NCBI RefSeq assembly: GCF_002155975.1
Contig: NZ_MUMI01000096.1
Coordinates: 1 to 64,000 of the forward strand
Length of the DNA: 64,000 nt
Source: Amycolatopsis kentuckyensis
GTDB lineage: Bacteria; Actinomycetota; Actinomycetes; Mycobacteriales; Pseudonocardiaceae
Reading direction: 5' to 3'
Below the pieces are notes generated by a model. That model saw nothing but the letters and a program-made list of their open reading frames with translations. It did not search any database and was not told the origin of the DNA. This document shows, one piece after another, positions 24,425 to 31,777 of the stretch; position 1 is the first letter of the stretch, and each line of letters begins with the position of its first letter. The position numbers and the translations under genes were made by a program.

Positions 24425-24492
24425 ATTACGGTCATAATCCAAAGCTCTTGCTCCTCGGCGCCGGATCGACTTATGGTAGTACGATCATAATT
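24425..24492. promoter_or_regulatory. Sites B and C: two AYGRTCRTA operator/promoter copies
   Basis: ATTACGGTCATAAT (24425-24438) is followed by CCAAAG, and GTACGATCATAATT (24479-24492) by CAAAGAG. They lie 54 bp apart, directly upstream of the 24512 gene. Each resembles the element upstream of the paralogous hydrolase (18339-18354) in the operator core, the CATAAT hexamer and the following CAAAG. They look like duplicated promoter/operator units. Confidence 0.65.
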
Positions 24493-24511
24493 CAAAGAGA
24501 TGGGAACCACG

Positions 24512-25354
24512 ATGACCGTGATCACGCGCTACCAGGACGCACCCACCCAGACCATCGACGTCCACGGAGTCACCTACGCCTACCGGCAGCTCGGCCCGGA
24601 CACCGGCACGCCGGTGATCTTCCTCAACCACCTGGCCGCGGTGCTGGACAACTGGGGCCCCCGCGTCGTCGACGGCATCGCCGCACACCACCGGGTGATC
24701 ACCTTCGACAACCGGGGAGTCGGCGCGCCCACCGGCACGACGCCGAAGACCATCCAGGCGATGGCGGCCGACGCGGTCACCTTCATCCAGGCGCTGGGGC
24801 TCACGAAGGTCGACCTCCTCGGCTTCTCGATGGGCGGCATGATCGCCCAGGTGATCGCCCAGGAAGAGCCGCAGCTGATCCGCAAGCTGATCATCGCGGG
24901 GACGGGCCCCGCCGGCGGCGAGGGCATCAAGAACGTGACCAGGCTGTCGCATCTGGACACAATTCGTGGACTGCTCACGTTCCAGGACCCGAAGCAGTTC
25001 CTGTTCTTCACCAGGACCGCGAACGGGCGCCGGGCGGGCAAGGAGTTCCTGGCCCGCTTGAAGGAGCGCACGAACAACCGGGACAAGGCGATCGCCCTCA
25101 AGTCCTACTTCTCACAACTCTCGGCCATCCACCGCTGGGGGCTGGAGAAGCCGTCCGACCTCTCGGTCGTCAAGGTGCCCGTGCTCGTCGCCAACGGCGA
25201 CAACGACCGGATGGTGCCGACGAAGAACTCAGCCGACCTGGCCCGCCGCCTGCCGAACGCCGAGCTGAAGATCTACCCCGACGCCGGGCACGGCGGCATC
25301 TTCCAGTACCACCACGAGTTCGTCCCCCAGGCCCTCGAATTCCTCGGGCGCTGA
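24512..25354 (+). CDS. Alpha/beta hydrolase, paralogue of the gene at 17483
   Basis: A 280-residue hydrolase with VIFLNHLAAVLDNW (oxyanion), LLGFSMGGM (Ser elbow), ANGDNDRMV (acid) and GHGGIFQ (His). It is closely related to the protein at 17483 along its full length, down to LARLKERTNNRDK. ATG 24512 follows GGGAAC, the same spacing as in the paralogue; ATG 24500 is four codons upstream. Two operator copies precede it. The pair brackets the catabolic operon, so one has arisen by local duplication together with its promoter. Confidence 0.87.
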   Translation: MTVITRYQDAPTQTIDVHGVTYAYRQLGPDTGTPVIFLNHLAAVLDNWGPRVVDGIAAHHRVITFDNRGVGAPTGTTPKTIQAMAADAVTFIQALGLTKVDLLGFSMGGMIAQVIAQEEPQLIRKLIIAGTGPAGGEGIKNVTRLSHLDTIRGLLTFQDPKQFLFFTRTANGRRAGKEFLARLKERTNNRDKAIALKSYFSQLSAIHRWGLEKPSDLSVVKVPVLVANGDNDRMVPTKNSADLARRLPNAELKIYPDAGHGGIFQYHHEFVPQALEFLGR

Positions 25355-25477
25355 CCCCCGACGGCCCTGAGCTGGAGCGCGGCCGCCTCGCCACCGCGAT
25401 CGCGATGATCCGCCACAACGGACGGATTCGTTCCGGCCGAGCGCGGCGGCTCGTCGTGAGTTCTGCGCACCCGGGCT

Positions 25478-26164
25478 TCAGCGAACGCTCGTCGCCGCGC
25501 GCTGCAGCACAGCCTGGTGCGAGGCCTCGGCTCGCTCGCGCGCGTCGCCGAGCGCGACCGCGAAGTTGACCCCCAGCGGCAGCAGCACCTGGGTGACCGG
25601 ATCGGTGAACTCGGCGAAGTGCTCGGCCAGCTCGAGGGTGACGTAGCCGTGGACGAAACTCCACAGCTGCGCGGCGATGACCTCGGGATCCTGGGCTCGA
25701 GCCCGGCCGGCGGCCACCAGCCGTTCACAGGCGCGGGTGACGTGCAGGTGGGCGCCGCGGAAGGCGCGCGAACGCCCGCTCCGCCGCGTCTCCGGCTCGG
25801 CGAGCGGCCGGTAGGTCGACCGCGTGGACAGGCCGAACATCAGGTCGTAGAGGTGCGGGTTCTCCCGCGCGACGCGCCGGCAGGTCAGCGCCATCGCGAA
25901 CAGGTCCGCCACCGGGTCGTCGGTCACCGCCAGCTCGGCGAACGCGCGGTCCAGCTCCCGGAAACCGTGGTCGGCGACCGCGGCCACCAGCTCGGCGATC
26001 CCGCCGAAGTGGTGGTAGACGGTCGACGTCGTCAGCCCGATCGCGGACGCCACCGTCCGCGCCTTGATCGCGGCCGGCCCCTGCTCGGCCAGCAGGTCGA
26101 TCGTGGCCTGCACCAGCCGCTCCGGCACCCCGCCGGCAGTCACATCCCCTGACATGGTCCCCAT
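25478..26164 (-). CDS. TetR-family regulator, candidate binder of GTAAC-N3-GTTAC
   Basis: A 228-residue TetR protein: ERLVQATIDLLAEQGPAAIKARTVASAIGLTTSTVYHHFGGIAEL for the DNA-binding region and a TetR_C (WHG-like) ligand domain with ENPHLYDLMFGLST. Two GTAAC-type dyads lie 63-96 bp upstream of its start, and the same dyads precede the hydratase operon and the SDR gene. This makes it the best candidate for the local repressor. ATG 26164 is used; ATG 26152 is also possible. Confidence 0.86.
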   Translation of the reverse strand: MGTMSGDVTAGGVPERLVQATIDLLAEQGPAAIKARTVASAIGLTTSTVYHHFGGIAELVAAVADHGFRELDRAFAELAVTDDPVADLFAMALTCRRVARENPHLYDLMFGLSTRSTYRPLAEPETRRSGRSRAFRGAHLHVTRACERLVAAGRARAQDPEVIAAQLWSFVHGYVTLELAEHFAEFTDPVTQVLLPLGVNFAVALGDARERAEASHQAVLQRAATSVR

Positions 26165-26226
26165 CGTTCCACCCGGTCCCCTCTCGCGGCCGTCATCGCC
26201 GCTCCAGTAGCACTTGCCACAGTACT

Positions 26227-26260
26227 GTAACCTCGTTACGGTTCAGGATAACTTTGTTAC
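26227..26260. promoter_or_regulatory. Two GTAAC-N3-GTTAC-type operators upstream of TetR
   Basis: GTAACCTCGTTAC (26227-26239) and ATAACTTTGTTAC (26248-26260) are spaced 21 bp apart centre to centre, about two helical turns. The paired sites at 23440-23474 have the same 21-bp spacing, consistent with binding of two dimers on one face of the DNA. Confidence 0.7.
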
Positions 26261-26475
26261 GTTGCGGCTCGCGGACCCCGAGCCACTGGTGCGGTCCTGG
26301 TTGGCGCTGAACCCGGACGGTGTCGCCGATCCGGATCGGCGGCAGAAGTGTCATCTGATGACCATCAGGTGACCGCTGCGCGCAGGGCCAGGTGCCGAAT
26401 TCCGGGAAATGATCGAGAACAAGCCAGCCGCCGACGGCACCGCGCGGACACTGGACCGCGCCGGAAGGACACGTC

Positions 26476-27912
26476 ATGACCGCCTCCGCACCCACGGCCC
26501 CGACCGCACCAGGGGTGCGGTCCTGGTGGGGCATCCCGTTCGCCACCGCGGAGCGGTACCGCCGCCCCGTGGTCGCGGCCTTCGACCCGGACCGCCCCTA
26601 CGACCGCAAGGGCGTCGCCCCGGTTCAGCCCGACAGCGGCGACTGGCTCGAAGCGGACAGCGGGACCGGTGAGGACTGCCTGAACCTGAACGTGTGGGCT
26701 CCCGCGCAGCCGGCCGAGGAGGCGCTGCCGGTGGCCGTGTACGTCCACGGCGGCGGATTCGAGTTCGGCGCGAACACGCAGACCACCTCGAACGCCGCCG
26801 GTCTCGCCGCGACGGGACGCGTCGTGGGCGTGTCGGTCAACTACCGGCTCGGCGCACTGGGTGCCGTCTCGCTCTCGCAGTACGGCGGACGGCTCGCCGA
26901 GGCAAGCAACCTCGGCCTGCAGGACGTCATCGCCGCGCTCACCTGGATCCGGCAGAACATCGCCCACTTCGGCGGCGATCCCGGACAGGTCACCGTCTTC
27001 GGCCACAGCGCCGGCGCGTATGCCACGTTCGGGCTGCTCGGTGCGTCCGCCGCCGACGGGCTGTACCGGCGGCTCGCCGGGTTCTCCGCCGGGCCCTCCC
27101 GGCTCCAGCCCGCCTGGTGGGCCGAGGAGCTCGCGGACCGGTTCGTCACCGAACTCGGCGTGGCGAGCAATCCCGAGAAGCTGATCGACCTCGACCCGGC
27201 CGCCCTGGTGGCCGCCCTGCACCAGGTCACCCCGACCGACCTCGGCGTCCGCGGCGGAATGGACGGCCAGAGCCTCGGCGTCGTCCTGGACACCGGCCAG
27301 CCCGGCGCGGTGCTGCACGCCCACCCCATGGACGTCCTCGCCTCGGGCTCGCACCGGGACATCGACGTACTCCTGAGCTTCGCCGGCGACGACATGGGCT
27401 GGTGGGTGGCGAACGACCTCGACCGGTTCGACCCGCACACCGTCGACCGCATCACCGACGAAGTCGCGGGCTGGCGCATTCCCCGCTCCCGCGCGAAGAA
27501 GATCGTCGAGGCCTACGACCGAGACGGCCGTACCCCGGCCGAGGTCCGCGCCGCGCTCCTGACCGACTACATCTTCGGCCTCCCCGCCGCCCGCGCCGCC
27601 CTGGCCCACGCCGCCGTGGGCGGCAACGCCCATCTCCTGATGATCGGGCCCGCCGAGGGGGCGCCTGCCGTGCACGGCACCGAGTTGTACGGCCTGGTCG
27701 GCCAGGAACGGCCGGGCCGCAGCCCGGAACAGGCCGTGCGTGACACGCGTATCCGCGACATCGTGCTCGACTTCGTCACCGGCGAGCGGACCCGTCGGTG
27801 GCCCGCCGTCACCGACCGGCCCACCTCGGAAAGCGTCGGCAACCCGCCTTTCGAGGCCGGCGCCCACTACCAGGCGGCTCTCGAGTTGTGGGAGAACATC
27901 GCCCGCCCCTGA
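26476..27912 (+). CDS. Type B carboxylesterase
   Basis: A 478-residue esterase of the carboxylesterase/acetylcholinesterase family: EDCLNLNVWAP, oxyanion YVHGGGFEFG, NYRLGALG, and nucleophile GHSAGAYAT (GxSxG; the family norm is GESAG, here His replaces Glu). The catalytic His is probably in APAVHGTELYGL near residue 397. It is shorter than typical members (~500-550) and lacks a signal peptide, so it probably acts inside the cell. The N-terminus starts abruptly at VRSWWGIPFA. Substrate unknown; the adjacent catabolic block suggests an ester. Confidence 0.87.
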   Translation: MTASAPTAPTAPGVRSWWGIPFATAERYRRPVVAAFDPDRPYDRKGVAPVQPDSGDWLEADSGTGEDCLNLNVWAPAQPAEEALPVAVYVHGGGFEFGANTQTTSNAAGLAATGRVVGVSVNYRLGALGAVSLSQYGGRLAEASNLGLQDVIAALTWIRQNIAHFGGDPGQVTVFGHSAGAYATFGLLGASAADGLYRRLAGFSAGPSRLQPAWWAEELADRFVTELGVASNPEKLIDLDPAALVAALHQVTPTDLGVRGGMDGQSLGVVLDTGQPGAVLHAHPMDVLASGSHRDIDVLLSFAGDDMGWWVANDLDRFDPHTVDRITDEVAGWRIPRSRAKKIVEAYDRDGRTPAEVRAALLTDYIFGLPAARAALAHAAVGGNAHLLMIGPAEGAPAVHGTELYGLVGQERPGRSPEQAVRDTRIRDIVLDFVTGERTRRWPAVTDRPTSESVGNPPFEAGAHYQAALELWENIARP

Positions 27913-27913
27913 A

Positions 27914-28095
27914 AGCCTTCGGCATCAAAACGCTGCTGATCCGCGGCGGCACCTCCACAGTCGGGCCGAGCGCGGCCACGATCGCCCAGGCCCTCGGCGC
28001 CACCGTGCTGTCCACCACCGCAGCCCGGAGAGGGCCGGGGAACTGCGGGCCGCGGGCGTCGACCATCCCCTCGTCGACGACGGCACCATCGCCGG
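27914..28095 (+). pseudogene. Decayed fragment of a quinone-oxidoreductase-like MDR gene
   Basis: Immediately after the esterase stop, one frame reads KAFGIKTLLIRGGTSTVGPS and continues AATIAQALGATVLSTT. This matches the nucleotide-binding loop of zinc-containing/quinone MDR enzymes. A second frame then continues with RAGELRAAGVDHPLVDDG, the next segment of the same fold. There is therefore a frameshift near 28025, and both the N-terminal and C-terminal halves are missing. Confidence 0.65.
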
Positions 28096-28102
28096 GTGTC
28101 CG

Positions 28103-29011
28103 TCAGGTGTCGGTTGTTGTTGCGCGGGCTGCGAAGGCGGCCGGGGTGAGGCCGGTGTGGCTGCGGAAGAAGCGGCCGAAGTTCGCGGGATCGGTGAAGC
28201 CGAGGTGGAGGGCCACCGTGCGGGCGTCCCACCGGGCGACTCCCAGCAGGCGCCGGGCTTCGAGCAGCAGGCGCTCGTTGATGAGCTCACGCACCCCTTT
28301 GCCGGTGGCGTCCTGGGCGGCGCGGCTGAGGGTGCGGACCGAGCAGCCGAGCAGTCCGGCGTAGTCCGCGGCCCGGTGCAGTTCGCGGAACTGCAGCTCC
28401 AGGGCGTCCAGGAACCGTCCGTACGTGTCACTTCGGCCCCTGCCGGTCCTCGCCGCGCCGGCGGGTGGGATGCCGGGGGCGTTGGCCAGGCGCAGCAGCA
28501 GTGATTCGAGCAGGCTGCGGCGCAGGGCGTGGTGGACGTCGAGCGGGCGGCGCCCGAGCGCCCGGTGTTCGTCCAGCAGCTGGAGGGCCGTCTGCTGGAG
28601 CCAGGGGGCGTCCTCGGGGTGCGGGCTCAGCACGGCGGGGGCCTCGTGCGCGGTGAGCGGGGCCAGGAGGCGGGCGGTACCGGGCGTCAGCACGTCCGGC
28701 TCGAACAGGATGAACGGGCCGCGGGCGGCGCCGGGTGGGTGCCAGCACTGGGTGTGCCCGGGGCGCACCCACAGCCACTGGCCGGGCGAGACGATGTGCG
28801 TGACGTGGTCGACGTCGTGCCGCAACTCGCCCTCGGTGACGAGGATCAGGTAGTGGAAGGTGGCGCGGCCGGGAAGCGGCGGATTCCACGGCCAGTCGTC
28901 GTGCTGGGCGAAGAAGTCCTCGACGGTGATCACTTCCAGGCCGTACGGCGTGCCCACCGGGGGCTGGAAACCGTACAGCGGAACCGCGGCGGGGTGTCGC
29001 TTGTCGACCAT
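28103..29011 (-). CDS. AraC-family transcriptional regulator
   Basis: A 302-residue protein: AraC cupin-like sensor (HYLILVTEGELRHDVDHVTHIVSPGQWLWVRPGHTQCW) and a C-terminal double HTH (LGCSVRTLSRAAQDATGKGVRELINERL and LGFTDPANFGRFFRSHTGLTPAAF). It has the same architecture as the regulator at 314, including the WVRPG turn. ATG 29011 has only a weak Shine-Dalgarno, but longer frames add no recognisable sequence. It is divergent from the MmcQ/YjbR-type gene at 29096. Its natural target may have been the now-decayed MDR gene next to its 3' end. Confidence 0.85.
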   Translation of the reverse strand: MVDKRHPAAVPLYGFQPPVGTPYGLEVITVEDFFAQHDDWPWNPPLPGRATFHYLILVTEGELRHDVDHVTHIVSPGQWLWVRPGHTQCWHPPGAARGPFILFEPDVLTPGTARLLAPLTAHEAPAVLSPHPEDAPWLQQTALQLLDEHRALGRRPLDVHHALRRSLLESLLLRLANAPGIPPAGAARTGRGRSDTYGRFLDALELQFRELHRAADYAGLLGCSVRTLSRAAQDATGKGVRELINERLLLEARRLLGVARWDARTVALHLGFTDPANFGRFFRSHTGLTPAAFAARATTTDT

Positions 29012-29095
29012 CACGTGTCCGCAGCGTACTGCCCTCTTGATCAGTTTCGAGGGAAGGATGGGACATGCCCCCACGACCGCCGGGAGGCCCCGCCC

Positions 29096-29509
29096 ATGAA
29101 CGAATCGCCCCTGCAGAAGACCGCCGCCGACCGCGCCGGGGAACTTCCCGGAGCTCGGCTGGAGCATCCCTTCGGCCCCGACTGGGAGGTCTTCAAGGTC
29201 CGCGGCAAGGTGTTCATGCTGATGACCGAGGTTCCGGGGCGTCCCGTCGTGATCCTCAAGGCGGACCCCGGCGAGGCCCTCGCCCTGCGGGAGCACAACA
29301 GCCACATCACCCCCGGCTACCACATGAACAAGAAGCACTGGATCACGCTGGAGGACGGGGAAGGCATCGACGAAGAGCTGGTCGGAGAACTGGTCACCGA
29401 CTCCTACCTGCTCGTGGTCGCGCACCTGCCCAAGGCCGAGCAGCCCGTACCGACGGCCCGGACGGTCGTCGATCGGCTACCGCGACGCGACCGCCCCGGT
29501 GCACGATGA
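29096..29509 (+). CDS. MmcQ/YjbR-family protein
   Basis: A 137-residue protein with the CyaY/YjbR fold markers: LEHPFGPDWEVFKVRGKVFMLM, VVILKADPGEALALRE, GYHMNKKHWITL and LVTDSYLLVVAHLPK. These small proteins are annotated as DNA-binding or as phosphoribosyl-transfer accessories; no biochemical role is secure. ATG 29096 follows GGGAGG. The last ~25 residues are basic and poorly conserved in appearance. It is 61 bp upstream of rarA and on the same strand. Confidence 0.82.
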   Translation: MNESPLQKTAADRAGELPGARLEHPFGPDWEVFKVRGKVFMLMTEVPGRPVVILKADPGEALALREHNSHITPGYHMNKKHWITLEDGEGIDEELVGELVTDSYLLVVAHLPKAEQPVPTARTVVDRLPRRDRPGAR

Positions 29510-29570
29510 ACGCCACGAGCCTCCCCGCCGGCTGAGCCCGCACCCGTCCCGCCTCCGACCCGAGAGTCCG

Positions 29571-30884
29571 ATGGAACCGACCGAACCGACCCTGCCGCTC
29601 TTCGACCAGGAGCCCGCCCGGCCACTCGCCGACCGGCTGCGCCCCACGCACCTGGACGAGGTCGTCGGGCAGGACCACCTCCTGGCCCCCGACGCCCCGC
29701 TGGGCCGCATGGTCGCCCAGCAGCGCCTCGGCTCCGCCATCCTGTGGGGGCCACCCGGTGTCGGAAAAACGACCATCGCGCGGCTCCTCGCCGACGGCAG
29801 CAACCTGACCTTCGAATCGGTGTCGGCCACCTTCTCCGGCGTGGCCGATCTGCGGAAGGTCTTCGCCGCCGCACGAAACCGGCGCGGTATCGGGCAGGGC
29901 ACCCTGCTGTTCGTCGACGAGATCCACCGCTTCAACCGCGCCCAGCAAGACAGCTTCCTGCCCTACGTCGAGGACGGCACGATCACCCTGATCGGCGCCA
30001 CCACCGAGAACCCGAGCTTCGAACTCAACGGCGCCCTCCTCTCCCGCACCCAGGTCCTCGTCCTCAAACGCCTCGACGAAGCCGCGCTGTCCACCCTGCT
30101 CGACCGCGCCGAGCAGCTCACCGGCCACCCGCTCCCCCTGGACGACGACGCCCGCCGCGCCCTGATCGCCATGGCCGACGGCGACGGCCGCTACCTCCTC
30201 AACCTGGCCGAACAGCTCCAGGCCCTCCCGGACCCCGAGACACCCCTGGACACCACCGCGCTCGCCCACCACATCCAGCAACGCGCCCCGCTCTACGACA
30301 AGGCGCAGGAAAGCCACTACAACCTGATTTCCGCGCTGCACAAGTCGATGCGCGGCTCCGACCCGGACGCGGCGCTGTACTGGATCGCCCGCATGCTCGA
30401 CGGTGGCGAAGACCCGCTGTACATCGCCCGCCGGCTGGTCCGCTTCGCCGGCGAGGACATCGGCATGGCCGACCCGCACGCCGTTCAGCAGACGCTCGCC
30501 GCCTGGGACGTGTACGAACGACTCGGCTCGCCCGAGGGCGAGCTGGCGATCGCCCAGGCCGTCGTCTACCTCGCCACCGCGCCGAAGTCCATCGCCGTCC
30601 ACCGAGGCTTCAACGCGGCCCATCGCGCCGCCCGACGCACCGGCTCCCTCATGCCGCCCGCCCACATCCTCAACGCCCCGACCCGGCTGATGAAGGACCT
30701 CGGCTACGGCAAGGACTACCAGTACGACCCCGACACCGCCGACGGCTTCTCCGGAGCCGACTACTTCCCCGACGACATGGACCGCGAAACGTACTACCAG
30801 CCCACCCAGAACGGCCATGAAGCCCAAGTCACCGAACGCCTACGCCACTGGGCCGCCGCGCGTGCTCGCCGACAACACGGATGA
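29571..30884 (+). CDS. rarA: Replication-associated recombination protein A (RarA/MgsA ATPase)
   Basis: A 437-residue AAA+ ATPase of the RarA/MgsA/WRNIP1 family: RPTHLDEVVGQDHLL, Walker A LWGPPGVGKTTIAR, Walker B TLLFVDEIHRFNRAQQDSFLP, sensor GATTENPSFELNGALLSR, and the C-terminal RarA region (DKAQESHYNLISALHKSMRGSDPDAALYWIARML) plus TGSLMPPAHILNAPTRLMKDLGYGKDYQYD. It acts at stalled replication forks. ATG 29571 gives the normal family start (PLFDQEPARPLADRLRP). It is a core chromosomal gene and so marks the left flank of the following accessory stretch. Confidence 0.95.
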   Translation: MEPTEPTLPLFDQEPARPLADRLRPTHLDEVVGQDHLLAPDAPLGRMVAQQRLGSAILWGPPGVGKTTIARLLADGSNLTFESVSATFSGVADLRKVFAAARNRRGIGQGTLLFVDEIHRFNRAQQDSFLPYVEDGTITLIGATTENPSFELNGALLSRTQVLVLKRLDEAALSTLLDRAEQLTGHPLPLDDDARRALIAMADGDGRYLLNLAEQLQALPDPETPLDTTALAHHIQQRAPLYDKAQESHYNLISALHKSMRGSDPDAALYWIARMLDGGEDPLYIARRLVRFAGEDIGMADPHAVQQTLAAWDVYERLGSPEGELAIAQAVVYLATAPKSIAVHRGFNAAHRAARRTGSLMPPAHILNAPTRLMKDLGYGKDYQYDPDTADGFSGADYFPDDMDRETYYQPTQNGHEAQVTERLRHWAAARARRQHG

Positions 30885-31212
30885 CCGACCACCACCGGAG
30901 CGGGTCGCGAACGGGCTTGCCGACCGGCTCGACATCACCGGCGCCCGCTGGTTGATTCCCCTACTTGGACGCTGTAGCCGTTTGAGAGCAGGAGAACGGA
31001 CTGCTCAGCTCGGCACCATCCGGCTAACACTGGGCTGGACAAAATATCCCTGCAGCCAGCGAATCACCGATTGCGGTCGTTTGACCAGCGACAGTCTGGC
31101 CCCCATGTGCCAGCGCCGCGGGGACAATCCCGCACAGCCACGACTCGAGGCCGCCAATCTGCCGACCGCGCAGTTGCAGCACGACTGCCTGTGGGTACCG
31201 AAAAGTGTCACA
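30885..31212. other. 330-bp stretch with possible transposase debris
   Basis: No intact gene. On the plus strand, about 30904-30966, a frame reads ANGLADRLDITGARW, which resembles a conserved segment of ISKra4-type transposases, but only ~15 residues are recognisable. From about 31000 on, base composition becomes less G/C-rich, marking the left edge of the foreign region. Terminal inverted repeats were not found. Confidence 0.4.
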
Positions 31213-31533
31213 TCAGGCGACCTGCTGATATTCGTGGATCAGCCCACCGAGCCGATCACGCTGACGAACCCGTCCGACACCAGTCATTCGGAGGACAACC
31301 AGCACCTGATCGGGTGGTCGTTGGCCCAAAGAGCGATAAGGTCGATGGTGGCTGAAGTGATCGACGTACTCGGCCAGCACCTGCTCCAGATGACGCCGGT
31401 TGACGACGAGCATCCGATTCAGACACTCGCGACGCACACCTTCCACCCAGCGCTCAGCGATCGCATTCGCGCGCGGTCCTCGAACAGGGCTGCGCAAAAT
31501 GTCGATGCCGACCAACTCGAACACCGTGGATCG
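31213..31533 (-). pseudogene. C-terminal remnant of an integrase-core (rve) transposase
   Basis: On the minus strand the frame reads VFELVGIDILRSPVRGPRANAI, then AERWVEGVRRECLNRML, the RRHLEQVLAEYVDHF segment, HRPYRSLGQRPP and LGGLIHEYQQVA before TGA. This is the end of the DDE integrase core of the IS481/IS3-like transposases common in actinomycetes, including the catalytic Glu in NAIAERW. The N-terminal HTH and the first two Asp residues are missing; the sequence before about 31533 belongs to a different, unrecognised frame. The element is a dead fragment. Confidence 0.8.
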
Positions 31534-31539
31534 GGTGGG

Positions 31540-31777
31540 TAGGGATAGTCGGGCAGGGTAAGCCGACCAGTGGTGACGGTCTCCTTCACCTCGACCGCAA
31601 CGGGACGCCAGGTGGCGGGAGTGTGGCGGATGACGTCGTCGAACAGCCCCTCCGAGGCGATTACCGCCAGCACCCCTGGCGGCCTGGCGGGCGCCGCCTT
31701 CGGCGACGGTGCGTCGCAGAGCCGGAAAACCCGGCTCAGCGATGAGGAGGCCTGGTCGGCCCTCTCGCCCCGCCCAG
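31540..31777 (-). other. Unidentified short coding-like relic between transposase and TPR gene
   Basis: A minus-strand frame at ~31673-31540 reads LAVIASEGLFDDVIRHTPAT and WRPVAVEVKETVTTG, then LTLPDYPYP. It has normal amino acid composition and no recognised family, and breaks where the transposase remnant begins. It may be the 3' end of a gene truncated by the transposon. Confidence 0.3.

Noticed and set aside
26193-26546. Minus-strand frame with LLPPIRIGDTVRV
   Set aside because: A short MaoC-like-looking phrase, but it overlaps the regulatory region and the start of the carboxylesterase, has no ribosome site and no wider similarity.
31005-31211. Short minus-strand frame next to the transposase remnant
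   Set aside because: No domain, no ribosome site; probably debris or the end region of the insertion sequence. Terminal inverted repeats could not be recognised.
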